Positions 30,771-39,904 of a stretch of DNA of 64,000 nucleotides are shown here, piece after piece (positions within the stretch are counted from its first letter, which is position 1; every line of letters begins with the position of its first letter). Where the stretch lies: the IMG/VR virus record IMGVR_UViG_3300020385_000005, positions 64,001 to 128,000 of that record; one strand, 5' to 3'. The stretch comes from a virus. Position numbers and translations under genes: made by a program. The notes under the pieces were generated by a model, which was not told the origin of the DNA, searched no databases, and saw only the letters and a list, made by a program, of their open reading frames with translations.

Positions 30771-33582
30771 TCAACTTCTTCAAAATAATAAAAGTTTAAA
30801 TTTAAGTTTTTTAAAAGAGAATCTTCAGAGAAATAAAGAGATATTCAAAGTAGCTCAAACTTTAAAAGAGCAGCTACTTAATGAACAAGAGTTGATGCAT
30901 CCAGAAGAACGTGAAAAAACATTAAAGAATAATATAGTTCCTGCTTCGGAGTTCAATCAGGTAAATGTAGAACAACTCAATAATTTAAGAAGCTACATGG
31001 AAATGCTTCATGAGAAGAATATAAACCATGAACTAGAGTTAATTAAAAATCTTAAAGAACGAATGAATCATATTGAATCTAAAAAGATTGAAGTTAGCAG
31101 CAAGATAAGCGGGCTTTTACAAAAGTTAAATCATTTAAGTGGATTCACTGAAGGGTTTAAATTTGTCTTTAAAGAAGACTTCTATAACTTAGTTAATATT
31201 AGCAAAGACTTAATAACCAAAAGCGGCCTAGAAGTAAATGTTGAAGCAAATGTAGCAACACTGCCTGTTAAATCCAAAGTAAAGAATGAAGTATCAAGCA
31301 TAGTTATTAGCAATGAGTCTAAAGGGATTCCTGGCAACTACATGACGGGTCAGAATAAGATGATCTATTCTTTAATCGATGGAAACCCTAATACTTACTT
31401 TGAGTTTTTTAAAATGAACACAGGTCCAGCAAGACTTGTGGTCAATATGCGATTTGCAAAAACTGAAATTGTAAACCAAATAAAGATTAAGCGAGCATTT
31501 ACAACTGGATCAGCTTCATTTGTAATTAAAGATGTGATTTTCAATACAAACAAGAATAGGTCTATCAAAAGATTAATTGATATTAATGAACAAAAGATGG
31601 AAGTGTCAGCAACCAAAAATGGAGGAGAGCTGACTATTAATCATTTACCTATGGCGTGCAATTCCGTATCTGTTTATATAGAATCGAACGAATATACAAC
31701 GACTAAAGATGGAATGAAAATCTTTAGTTTAGGGTTGCAGCAAGTTGAACTCAATAAGATTGAGTATGACGTTGAGGGAGAATTTAATTCAACAACAATC
31801 ATAACGCCAGAAAATCTATTTGTCTTCAGTAGTGAATCAAAAGTATTTCCTGCTGATTCAGTAACATACACTGAAGAGCTTTCCCTATCTAAAGATGGAG
31901 GAGCGAAGAGAGAGCTTTTAGTTTATGATAGTAATAAGACTAAGAACTTATTGCTATCATCTGGGCAAAATTTTATCAATTACATATACTCATTAAAAAG
32001 AAATGATGAGTTAATCTCAAGTGGAGAAAGTATATCTACAGATGATTATTTTGTTAAATCCAGAAATTTACTTAAAACTGTAAATCGAAATATCAGCCCA
32101 ATCAATTATTCCTTAGGGAACAATCGAATAAATAAAACTTTAAAAGTAATGCAAGGAGAAGTATTCAAGCGAAGTGCTTCAAGAGAAGATGCATTATATG
32201 TAGGACGGGTGTCTCTGGCCGGAGAGAATAAACTTGTATTGCCATTTTCTTTAAAGAGCTATGGTATAGATGAGGCTGATATACGGATTTATGGCAATAA
32301 TTATGAGTTGGAACAAGCTGAAACATATAATGAGATTCAAGGAAATGAGAGAAAATTCTTTTTAAATTATGAAGAGAATTCAATCAGCATGCATCTGGGC
32401 AGTAACAAAAATATTAAACTAAAAATGCTTCTTGCGCCTTATAAAGGCAAAATACTCTTTAAAAATGAGGGGTATTACATTAAAATAAACGAACCCTTCG
32501 AATACGATAAAGGTTTAATAACTGTTCGAACTAAAGCAGCAAAAGGTGAAGAATTCGAACAAATAATTCCAAAAGGATCAAGGAAACATTTTTTACCGCA
32601 CCAGAATATTTCTGAAGATCATTTCAAAGTTGAGGTAGAAAATGAAAACAAGACAGCGTGGGTAGAAGCAACCGATCAAATTGACTTAAAGTCCTCTAGT
32701 GCAGGAATATTGTCGATTAAAGGCGAAGGCCAATATAGAGTAAGGTATAAATACAATAAGATAAAATCATTAACTAGTAGGGAGTTTGAAATCTGGGGCC
32801 AAGGGTCAGAAATTAAAGGGGTGTATTTATATCCTGAAGCAGTATCATTTAATGATGGAGCAAAAGAAGTGTCAGGATTTTTAAGTGATGGCGAAACATT
32901 GATGCTTGAACACAGCAACATCATTGAAGGAACTATAAAATTTGAATCCCCCCTTTATGAGGGGCCTTGCAAAGAAATAGAATACATAGATGGTTACAGT
33001 GAGTTTTTAAATGTAAAAAAAATGAAAAAGGATTTTGTTCCACGTATTGAGTGGTCCACTGAAAATTTCATTCTTTTTACCGTGTCCAAACTTCCATATG
33101 AAGGAAGAAGCTATGGAAATTCTATGAAGCTATACAAGGATGGCGTAGAAGTACAAGGGGGTGACTCTAGAATTGAGGGAGATGGAATTGTCTATAAATT
33201 AGAACGCGGTAATGATGAAAGTCGATATGCAGAGAACTATTATTTAGAATATTATTATTTGGATGAAACTCCAGAACCAATAGAGCGATACTCAATTGAT
33301 TATGAAAATGGTATCATCCATTTTACAAAAAAGCCCGATAACGCTCCAATGGTCTACTATAAGTATGGTGACATAGAGATTGAATACAATCTTTACCATG
33401 AGATTAAAAATTACATAGTAGATGAGCAGAGCGATACAGTATCTGTAAAAACGGAAGAATTTGGTGAAGGCAACAATAAGATAAAATTCTTTTGGCATGA
33501 AATTGAAAATCAAACCTCTTTAGAAGGTTTAGAAAAATACTATTCACCGATAGTATATAGCCTGAAGATGGGGATGAATTAA
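30760..33582 (+). CDS. Structural protein with discoidin-like segment (copy 2 of 3)
   Basis: 940 residues from the ATG at 30760, with gaagaggg about eight bases ahead; an earlier in-frame ATG (30721) would add 13 residues deep inside the previous gene and has no better site. Residues 1-145 are coiled-coil-like. Residues about 180-340 fit a discoidin/galactose-binding fold: MIYSLIDGNPNTYFEF, RLVVNMRFAKTEIVNQIKIK, ending in IFSLGLQQVEL. The C-terminal half is repeated beta hairpins (for example YYKYGDIEIEYNL near the end). Same domain order as the genes on either side. Likely a distal tail or fibre component. Confidence 0.57.
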   Translation: MSFNQLLQNNKSLNLSFLKENLQRNKEIFKVAQTLKEQLLNEQELMHPEEREKTLKNNIVPASEFNQVNVEQLNNLRSYMEMLHEKNINHELELIKNLKERMNHIESKKIEVSSKISGLLQKLNHLSGFTEGFKFVFKEDFYNLVNISKDLITKSGLEVNVEANVATLPVKSKVKNEVSSIVISNESKGIPGNYMTGQNKMIYSLIDGNPNTYFEFFKMNTGPARLVVNMRFAKTEIVNQIKIKRAFTTGSASFVIKDVIFNTNKNRSIKRLIDINEQKMEVSATKNGGELTINHLPMACNSVSVYIESNEYTTTKDGMKIFSLGLQQVELNKIEYDVEGEFNSTTIITPENLFVFSSESKVFPADSVTYTEELSLSKDGGAKRELLVYDSNKTKNLLLSSGQNFINYIYSLKRNDELISSGESISTDDYFVKSRNLLKTVNRNISPINYSLGNNRINKTLKVMQGEVFKRSASREDALYVGRVSLAGENKLVLPFSLKSYGIDEADIRIYGNNYELEQAETYNEIQGNERKFFLNYEENSISMHLGSNKNIKLKMLLAPYKGKILFKNEGYYIKINEPFEYDKGLITVRTKAAKGEEFEQIIPKGSRKHFLPHQNISEDHFKVEVENENKTAWVEATDQIDLKSSSAGILSIKGEGQYRVRYKYNKIKSLTSREFEIWGQGSEIKGVYLYPEAVSFNDGAKEVSGFLSDGETLMLEHSNIIEGTIKFESPLYEGPCKEIEYIDGYSEFLNVKKMKKDFVPRIEWSTENFILFTVSKLPYEGRSYGNSMKLYKDGVEVQGGDSRIEGDGIVYKLERGNDESRYAENYYLEYYYLDETPEPIERYSIDYENGIIHFTKKPDNAPMVYYKYGDIEIEYNLYHEIKNYIVDEQSDTVSVKTEEFGEGNNKIKFFWHEIENQTSLEGLEKYYSPIVYSLKMGMN

Positions 33583-33583
33583 C

Positions 33584-35647
33584 ATGAATAAAAAACAATT
33601 ATTAATGAGCCATCTAATCAAGGACTTCATAAAGGATAAGAAAAGATCCCCCTCTCAGAGGGAATTGGACTTCATGTACAATGAATATTTAATAGCTCAT
33701 CCTAAATTTAACAAAGTAGGGCTCAATGGAAGCAAAAGACCAGAATTCAAACAAATGGTGAATAGTGAATCCTCTGCTAGTAATTTCAACAAAACAATAG
33801 ATCACTGCTTGTCGGAACAAAATTTTGTAAATAACAAGTTAAGTAAAATTGATAACGAAACTGAAAAAGAGTTTCGAATGTATGCAAACAAATTTAATGA
33901 AAGTTTAAAGCATATTAAAAAAATGGAAAGGGAAATTAATAAAAACCTTTTGCTGCATGCTAAGGATGATATCTACACTCATGGATTAGTAGAAACATTT
34001 GAAGACTATGAGAATATTAATTTTGATCAAAGCAACATCTATATGTTTAACGGTAAAGTTACTTTGGGTTACACAAAGGTAACAGGAGAAAGATTCAATT
34101 CAGCAAATTTGTCATATTCTGTTTCTTCTCGAAGTGGTAGAAGCGTTATGCAGCGTAATATAAATGATATTTCAAACGCAGTTAACGAAGACGGAAACTT
34201 TTTTAAAGTATTGGTGTTTTCGAAAGTGCCTGATGATAGTATCGATTTTTATATTGACTTAACATTTAGTGAAGCAAGGCACATTGACACTTTAAAATTC
34301 ACCACACAAGCAATTGAATCAAATTCTAAAATATTTTATAATTGTTATTATAGTGAAGATGATACAACATTGAATGAGGTTTTTGAAAGCAACCTAGCTA
34401 TTGATAACAATGAGAACTATGTTGAGATCAATAAAGACTCTATTAAAAGTATACGTTTAGTTTTAAACAAACGAGGATACGATTATTTAGATGGTGAAGA
34501 TTATGTTTATATTTTTGATTTAGATTTTATGGGTGGAACAACTAAAAAATTCAAAATAAACGAAGAGTCTGTTTTAAATCTAGGTCCCTACAAGATAAAA
34601 GATGCGGATGAGGAAGAAGTAAACTTTTCGATGGCGACTATAAAAGGTGGAACATGTTGTATCGTTCCAGATCGAACGAGTATCGACTTTTATTTATCAA
34701 AAGATAATGAAACCTGGATTAAAGCAGACTACAATAATACAGGTAGAGAGGTCATCCAATTTGAAGAGTCCAAAGAGCCTTTTGATGGGAGTGGCCTTTT
34801 TAAACGATATGATACGATATTAAGTAGCTTGCCTCTACAAGATGTAATAGAGGATGATTCTAAGATAGCGTTAGATCTGCTTCCTCATCAACGATTGCTT
34901 AACCTTTACATATTGAAAGAAAACTTTAAAAATATTGTAAAAGAGTCCATGGTTATAAAGCGCAACGTTTGCAACAAAGGCAATAAGGAAACTTATGGTG
35001 CCAAAGAGGGTTGGTATAGAGATGCAAATGGGTACTATTGCTGCTTAATAAATATTAAAGAAGCGGAAGGTAGGTATCTGAATTTTGGTGAAAAGTCATG
35101 TTTTATAAATGATAAGCAAGTAAGCGGAAAACATTTTTTAACTTTTGGAGAACATAAATTCAAAACCAGTGAAGAGAACTGGTATGACTTAGATATGAAT
35201 AATGAAAGCGAGTTAAATAATGAAGCGCAGTTAAGAGAAGAAGATATCCTGTACCCGTATAATCATAAATACATTATAGAAGGGTTCAACTATTCCAATA
35301 TTTTCAATGGCAAAAAAGTTTACTTAGCCAAAAGTGAAGTGTATAGTTTCTCTTTAAATGAAGTTTCAAACCAACGATTTTTAATCGGTAGGGATTTAAA
35401 CAATTTCACTTTTATAAATAGTGAGTTCACAAACGATGATGGAGATATTATCGAAGCTGTATTCATAATGGTTAATGCAAAAGAAGACTCTAGCGAAATT
35501 AAAATGGAAGATTACAAATTAGAGTGCATTAAACGAAACTCGACTAATGGTGATTCAAGCAATGAGTTGTATATTAAAGCGATATTGAAATCTTCTGATC
35601 CTAGTGTCACACCTAAAATAGATCAAATACAAGTTAGGGTAATATAA
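33584..35647 (+). CDS. Structural protein with discoidin-like segment (copy 3 of 3)
   Basis: 687 residues. The first 120 residues are highly charged and helical (DNETEKEFRMYANKFNESLK). Residues about 199-325 look discoidin-like: FFKVLVFSKVPDDSIDFYIDL, then EARHIDTLKFTTQ, and SIKSIRLVLNKRG. Four Cys lie between about residues 360 and 510, including CNKG and YYCC. Its last base is the first base of the next ATG (TAATG), showing tight coupling to the fibre gene. Not recognised as a named family; a structural role is inferred from neighbours and domain type. Confidence 0.57.
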   Translation: MNKKQLLMSHLIKDFIKDKKRSPSQRELDFMYNEYLIAHPKFNKVGLNGSKRPEFKQMVNSESSASNFNKTIDHCLSEQNFVNNKLSKIDNETEKEFRMYANKFNESLKHIKKMEREINKNLLLHAKDDIYTHGLVETFEDYENINFDQSNIYMFNGKVTLGYTKVTGERFNSANLSYSVSSRSGRSVMQRNINDISNAVNEDGNFFKVLVFSKVPDDSIDFYIDLTFSEARHIDTLKFTTQAIESNSKIFYNCYYSEDDTTLNEVFESNLAIDNNENYVEINKDSIKSIRLVLNKRGYDYLDGEDYVYIFDLDFMGGTTKKFKINEESVLNLGPYKIKDADEEEVNFSMATIKGGTCCIVPDRTSIDFYLSKDNETWIKADYNNTGREVIQFEESKEPFDGSGLFKRYDTILSSLPLQDVIEDDSKIALDLLPHQRLLNLYILKENFKNIVKESMVIKRNVCNKGNKETYGAKEGWYRDANGYYCCLINIKEAEGRYLNFGEKSCFINDKQVSGKHFLTFGEHKFKTSEENWYDLDMNNESELNNEAQLREEDILYPYNHKYIIEGFNYSNIFNGKKVYLAKSEVYSFSLNEVSNQRFLIGRDLNNFTFINSEFTNDDGDIIEAVFIMVNAKEDSSEIKMEDYKLECIKRNSTNGDSSNELYIKAILKSSDPSVTPKIDQIQVRVI

Positions 35648-38328
35648 TGCTTGATCCAACAAATCATTTAAATAATTTAAATAAAAGAATAGAAATAAGT
35701 TCTTCTGAGATTGCAAATGTTCAATTGAAAGAAAGTTTTGTTTTAAATAGTCGTCGAAATGCTAGTGATTTAGTTAGCATAGGAGACTATATCAATGAGG
35801 TGATTGTAAGAAGTTACTCTACTTTATGTTCAAACCCTAGGTATCCTAAAGACGCATTAGCTAATGGACTGTCTGGCTCAACTATAGTGACGTGGTTAGA
35901 GGAAGATGGGAATAACAAATACAATTCACCCATTTTTTGGTTCAGTTCAGAGAACCCTGATAATGATGGACGCCCTTGCACAATTAAAGAATCTTTTCAG
36001 TATATTTGGGAAAATTTAAATCAACGTGTAATAGAAAATCGAGCAGACCCTACAGATTTAAGTGAGATAGAAAACAGTTTAAGTTGTCTTGATAGTATGT
36101 TGGATCGGCTCAAGATTGATACGTTTGGGAATTCTTTTATACTTACATGCAATGATGAGTGGACCAAGCAAACTTGGCCAATCTCTAAACATGTATTTGA
36201 AATATTAAATCAACTAACAACAGGACACTTAATTGATAATATCAATGGCTTGAATAAGGTTTCTGAGCCAGCCTATCCCGATTTAAGCTGGAGCATAGAG
36301 TTAAATGATTTGTTAGATGTAGATCTTGAAAGTGTGCCCCCCAATCACGGAGACGCCTTAATATATGATGGAACTACTGAGAAGTGGCAGCCAGGTAGCG
36401 CAGACGTAAAGTGGATCGATGAGCTATATGATGTTGATACATCCTCTACTCAGCCTGTAGAAAATGATATTTTAGTTTGGGATCCAAACCATAAAGATTC
36501 TCAAGGAAGCAGTGATCCAGAACATGATGGAGCTTGGGTGCCTGTATCGCCAGATACTTTGTTTAGTGATTCTACTTTAGAATACGCATATGAATTAAAA
36601 GATGTAGATTACGGTGACGGAGCAACAAAAGCAGGTAATGGGCAAATCTTAGTTTGGCGAACAGATGAAGACCCTGACAATGATGGAGGTATACAAGGAG
36701 CTTGGGTACCAGAGTATCCTGATACTTCATCAAGCTCTAGTGATCTATTTGGTACTGGTTTATGTCCTGGGGAGACATTAGATAATAAAGACTTTTTAGT
36801 TTACACTAACAATTGTGGAGATAATCAGAGTGTAAGCAGTCCTGGGTGGGTTGCTCAAAACAAATACAACCCCATGCTTACCACTAAACTGCCTTATGCT
36901 TCACCTGCTAGAAATACACTCTGGAATAAAGATACAGAAGATAATCTAAATATTGATTGGGACGACAATACTATATTCCCAGGGTTGGTAGGGGTTGCAA
37001 GTGATTACGAGATTTCTAAATTGTGGTCATTTAATTTAGATGTCTACAATACTGAAAATTTGATTGATGGAAGTTTAAAAAGTGGAAGCTTAATATCTTA
37101 TGTACTTACTGCTGACAGGTTTATAACAAGCTTAATTGGAAAGACAATAAGCGGTGTGCCTGGAGCTTTACAGACAGAAAATAGCGCAAGTGAAGGAGTA
37201 GCTTTCTATGATCCCAGCTATCATACTGCAAGTGAAGTATCAGCTCTACAAGCTGATGTTACCCATATGCACGTAGAGGTAAACTTGTTGCAGCAAAATG
37301 TAACAAATTTCTTCTTATCAAGATTAAACCGAAGTTCAATAACAGAACTTGCAGATGTAAATACGTCTGGTGGCGGAGTAAAAGCGAACGACCTATTAGT
37401 TTGGGAGCCTAATGAAATTGACGATAGTGGGTTGCAAAATACAGGATGCTGGAAGCCTAAAGAATTAAGTACAATAATGAGCGAATTGGGGATATCCACT
37501 GGGAGTGGATCGTCAACAACAGCACTAGATCAAATAGTAGAACAAGGAAGTATAGTCGAAGTAATTGATGACGGAAGTACCCAAGCAATCGTATTAATGA
37601 CTGACAGTACTAAAAGATGGATAGTAAATGCTAATGGGCATATGTTGCCATATGCAAATGCAAGCTACGACATAGGTAGTGCTGAAAAGAAAGTTAGGCA
37701 TTTATTTTTAAGCGACAATTCTCTACATATTGGTGTCAACACGTTGGGTGCAGCAGGCGGGATTCCTAAATGGAACAGCACTTTCAGTATTCCTGTATAC
37801 TCTGGAGCACCTGAGAACAATGATGTATTGAAGTGGGACGGAGCAGGATGGAGCCCAAGTCCTGAAAGTGTTAGTAGTCCTTCAGGAAGTGGCATTGAAG
37901 GGTCATTTGAAAATGGAATTAGTAATGAATTTTCAATTGAAGTTAATTATGATTCAAATGGATATAATTTAGGAACCGGTAAGTCGCATCATATGTTTCA
38001 GTTCAAGAATCAACAATCTGCAGCCATTACGATTAAGGGCTTTAGCATCTTGTGCAAAGAGATGTACAGTTCGACAATTGAACTATCTTTTGCAAAATGC
38101 CAAACAGCAGAACTGTTGGGGAATGTTTTCACAACAGCATCTGATGTGAAAACAATGAATAGAGTTAATACTGACCCGCAAGCTAATAACGTGGGGGTTG
38201 GATTAGTAGAAGGGTCTGTTGAAGTTTCACTGAATTCAGGAGAATGGATTGTAGTTTTCTTGAACTTTTATGAAAAAGTAACTGACAGCAATAAAGATTG
38301 GTACATTCAGTTAAAATATACAGAATAG
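35647..38328 (+). CDS. Tail fibre protein with LxDLxDVD repeats
   Basis: 893 residues. A repeat of the form L-x-DL-x-DVD...P-x-N-x-D-x-L-x-W...W-x-P occurs about four times: LNDLLDVD (near nt 36303), IDELYDVD (36418), YELKDVD (36588) and ITELADVN (37338). Near residue 661 it has GHMLPYANASYDIGSAEKKV followed by RHLFLSDNSLHIG, a segment that recurs in fibres of marine and other large phages. The C-terminal 130 residues form a beta-rich, possibly receptor-binding domain. It is the last gene of the late operon, the usual place for a fibre. Family call is firm; the receptor is unknown. Confidence 0.75.
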   Translation: MLDPTNHLNNLNKRIEISSSEIANVQLKESFVLNSRRNASDLVSIGDYINEVIVRSYSTLCSNPRYPKDALANGLSGSTIVTWLEEDGNNKYNSPIFWFSSENPDNDGRPCTIKESFQYIWENLNQRVIENRADPTDLSEIENSLSCLDSMLDRLKIDTFGNSFILTCNDEWTKQTWPISKHVFEILNQLTTGHLIDNINGLNKVSEPAYPDLSWSIELNDLLDVDLESVPPNHGDALIYDGTTEKWQPGSADVKWIDELYDVDTSSTQPVENDILVWDPNHKDSQGSSDPEHDGAWVPVSPDTLFSDSTLEYAYELKDVDYGDGATKAGNGQILVWRTDEDPDNDGGIQGAWVPEYPDTSSSSSDLFGTGLCPGETLDNKDFLVYTNNCGDNQSVSSPGWVAQNKYNPMLTTKLPYASPARNTLWNKDTEDNLNIDWDDNTIFPGLVGVASDYEISKLWSFNLDVYNTENLIDGSLKSGSLISYVLTADRFITSLIGKTISGVPGALQTENSASEGVAFYDPSYHTASEVSALQADVTHMHVEVNLLQQNVTNFFLSRLNRSSITELADVNTSGGGVKANDLLVWEPNEIDDSGLQNTGCWKPKELSTIMSELGISTGSGSSTTALDQIVEQGSIVEVIDDGSTQAIVLMTDSTKRWIVNANGHMLPYANASYDIGSAEKKVRHLFLSDNSLHIGVNTLGAAGGIPKWNSTFSIPVYSGAPENNDVLKWDGAGWSPSPESVSSPSGSGIEGSFENGISNEFSIEVNYDSNGYNLGTGKSHHMFQFKNQQSAAITIKGFSILCKEMYSSTIELSFAKCQTAELLGNVFTTASDVKTMNRVNTDPQANNVGVGLVEGSVEVSLNSGEWIVVFLNFYEKVTDSNKDWYIQLKYTE
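36303..37460 (+). repeat. Divergent LxDLxDVD fibre repeats within the fibre gene
   Basis: Four protein-level repeats, three close together (nt about 36303-36720) and one apart (about 37338-37460). Each has a DVD or DVN turn, a Leu-Val/Ile-Trp strand and a Trp-x-Pro or Trp-Lys-Pro end. DNA identity is low, so they are old repeats kept by protein structure rather than recent duplications. Confidence 0.6.
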
Positions 38329-38330
38329 AT

Positions 38331-38347
38331 TTGAAAAGTTGTTTCAA
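38331..38347. repeat. Short inverted repeat upstream of the promoter
   Basis: TTGAAA and TTTCAA (6 bp arms, 5-base loop) lie just after the fibre gene stop and six bases before the -35 box of the next promoter. There is no T-run after it, so it is not a good terminator. It could be an operator, or chance in AT-rich DNA. Confidence 0.35.
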
Positions 38348-38353
38348 GGCTAA

Positions 38354-38383
38354 TTGATATAAATGTATTATCTGCTATATAAT
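38354..38383 (+). promoter_or_regulatory. Sigma70-type promoter for the holin-like gene pair
   Basis: TTGATA at 38354-38359 and a perfect TATAAT at 38378-38383, 18 bases apart, in the only sizeable gap (81 bases) on the + strand. The start point would be near 38390, just ahead of the gene at 38410. This suggests the last two + genes can be made apart from the late operon by host RNA polymerase. Confidence 0.6.
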
Positions 38384-38409
38384 AGTATTATTTACAGAAA
38401 GACCTAGTC

Positions 38410-38745
38410 ATGCCTCCACAAAACACACCCGCACCTGATATAAATCTAGTTAGTTACAGATTAAAAGAAATAGAAAATAGCTTAGAAAAAAATATTGAAA
38501 AGCTTGCAGACAAAATTGATCTGCTGCTAGCAGAGTTAAATAAAACGACAATTGCTCAGTCAGAGACGAAAGTCAAAGTAGACAAATTGGAAGTTGAAGT
38601 AGCTGCATTAATTAAAGCAGACTTATCTATTAGAAGTGAATTGTCTCAAGTTAAGGTTAGCATAGCTGAAAAATTAACTTGGGGAGCGGCGGGTGGGGGA
38701 CTTGTTAATCTAATAATTAGCTTCTTCCAGAATGGAGGTCAGTGA
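38410..38745 (+). CDS. Holin-like protein (coiled coil plus C-terminal membrane segment)
   Basis: 111 residues. About residues 15-88 are a long helix of coiled-coil type, followed by a C-terminal hydrophobic segment (WGAAGGGLVNLIISFF) and a short polar end. This layout matches XhlA-type haemolysin/holin-associated proteins, which sit in the inner membrane and help lysis. A strong promoter precedes it and a small coiled-coil gene follows with one base of overlap. No lysin lies beside it in this window. The holin role is inferred; it could also be a membrane anchor of another kind. Confidence 0.5.
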   Translation: MPPQNTPAPDINLVSYRLKEIENSLEKNIEKLADKIDLLLAELNKTTIAQSETKVKVDKLEVEVAALIKADLSIRSELSQVKVSIAEKLTWGAAGGGLVNLIISFFQNGGQ

Positions 38746-38972
38746 TGCCAATAGATATTAACGAAGAATTTGACCAGCAAACACTAAGGCGCATAAGTAA
38801 TTTAGAAGAGCGTATTCGTGATATCTTTACTGCTCAAAATAATTTTGTATCATTAAACCAAATCCAGCAGTTACTCTCGGTAATAAGCACAGATCTTGCT
38901 GTTTTAAATGAGACTATAAGATCTTTAGAAAGAAGAATTAGTATACTGGAAGATATACCTCCAATAAACTAA
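38745..38972 (+). CDS. Small coiled-coil protein
   Basis: 75 residues from the ATG at 38745, with a perfect GGAGGT five bases upstream; a GTG immediately before it would be only two bases from that site. The start overlaps the previous stop (TGATG). The protein is almost all helix, with heptad-like Leu/Ile spacing (LSVISTDLAVLNETIRSLER) and no membrane segment. It may partner the holin-like protein, whose helix has similar spacing. Function unknown. Its stop overlaps the stop of a - strand gene, marking the convergent border between late and early genes. Confidence 0.6.
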   Translation: MPIDINEEFDQQTLRRISNLEERIRDIFTAQNNFVSLNQIQQLLSVISTDLAVLNETIRSLERRISILEDIPPIN

Positions 38973-39058
38973 TTGGTTTTCTTGTTCTTCTCAAGATGCT
39001 TTTTTAAAGCTTCTTGTGCAGCTTTTTTAGCTTTTTCTTTACATTTAGAGCAGGCCAT
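38969..39058 (-). CDS. Very small CxxC protein (29 residues)
   Basis: An ATG-started frame coding for 29 residues, beginning MACSKCKEK, very rich in Lys and Ala, with a CxxC pair at residues 3-6 and an amphipathic helix after it. It fills exactly the gap between the convergent + gene and the - gene that starts the next frame: four bases separate it from the upstream stop and its stop overlaps the + strand stop. The CxxC could bind a metal. A match of length, codon look and placement supports it being real, but it is short, so confidence is moderate. Confidence 0.45.
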   Translation of the reverse strand: MACSKCKEKAKKAAQEALKKHLEKNKKTN

Positions 39059-39062
39059 AATG

Positions 39063-39407
39063 TTATTCTTGGTCTTCTTGGTCGACAGACTGCTTTTCAA
39101 GCTTCTTTTTTAACCGAGTGTTTTCAGAACGCACTTTTTTTAAGTCTGCTTTTAAAACTGAAAGTTCTTCTTGAGATGCAAGGAAAAGAGCTTCTGCATC
39201 AGAAAGTTTTTGTTGATTTTCTTTCTGAGATTGTTCTTTTTGGTTTAAGATTTTTTGGATTCTAGATTGAAGTTCATCACAATCGCAGTCTGGTGCGCAA
39301 TCTTCTTGAGGCTTCTGCATCGATAATTTCTGCTTGAGATTTATAATTTCATTCTCTAATGCAATAATTTTTCTAGAGCTCGCGACTCTTTCTTTAAATA
39401 AACTCAT
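39063..39407 (-). CDS. Coiled-coil protein with a cysteine cluster
   Basis: 114 residues, nearly all charged helix, with a break at residues 36-44 holding three Cys (CAPDCDC). Two coiled-coil halves flank this break. Not recognised. The Cys cluster could bind a metal or form disulphides; the tiny CxxC gene just downstream is a possible partner. Placed last but one in the - strand operon. Confidence 0.55.
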   Translation of the reverse strand: MSLFKERVASSRKIIALENEIINLKQKLSMQKPQEDCAPDCDCDELQSRIQKILNQKEQSQKENQQKLSDAEALFLASQEELSVLKADLKKVRSENTRLKKKLEKQSVDQEDQE

Positions 39408-39409
39408 AA

Positions 39410-39904
39410 TTAAAATCCTCCATTAGGTTTATGAGGTGTAAACAATACGTGAGGCAACCAGTTAGTTGATTCAGAATTAAACTTTGACTCCGAATCTAAG
39501 ATTGCATGTATACCAACTTTATCTACTTTAACACCTACTATATTGTCCATTGCAAGTACTTCTGCAACTCTTTCAGAAAGCCAGCGCTTACCTTGAACTT
39601 CCCATTCTGGAAGTTTATTGTTTTGATTAAAATCAACGACACAACTAGAGTGAGTTTTAACTTCTGTCATATCAGAAGCGAATGATATTAAAACATCTTT
39701 GAAGTGTCGGCAACGACGGAGCCAAGTAAAGATTGCACCAGAAAGTTGCTCTTTAGAAATGTTTTCTGTTAAATTAGCTCCACCTGGAATGATTAGTTTG
39801 ATTTGTTTATTAATCTTCGGTCCTGAAAGTTTCTGTACCAAAGATTGTTGATGAGCAACAGAAGGATTGTTGCCGAGTTGTTTTATAGCACTGTGTCTAT
39901 CCAT
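39410..39904 (-). CDS. Hypothetical protein
   Basis: 164 residues; no membrane segment or known motif. Mixed alpha/beta sequence with a strand-rich start (KLIIPGGANL) and an Ile/Val-rich region (NIVGVKVDKVGIHAIL). Its start overlaps the end of the gene upstream by 22 bases, and two bases separate it from the gene downstream. I cannot assign a role. Confidence 0.55.
   Translation of the reverse strand: MDRHSAIKQLGNNPSVAHQQSLVQKLSGPKINKQIKLIIPGGANLTENISKEQLSGAIFTWLRRCRHFKDVLISFASDMTEVKTHSSCVVDFNQNNKLPEWEVQGKRWLSERVAEVLAMDNIVGVKVDKVGIHAILDSESKFNSESTNWLPHVLFTPHKPNGGF

Noticed and set aside
38961-38976. A CCAAT/ATTGG hairpin followed by a T-rich run as a two-way terminator at the convergent border
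   Set aside because: The stem is only 5 bp and AT-containing, and the T-run is broken. Too weak to call, though some terminator here would be expected.
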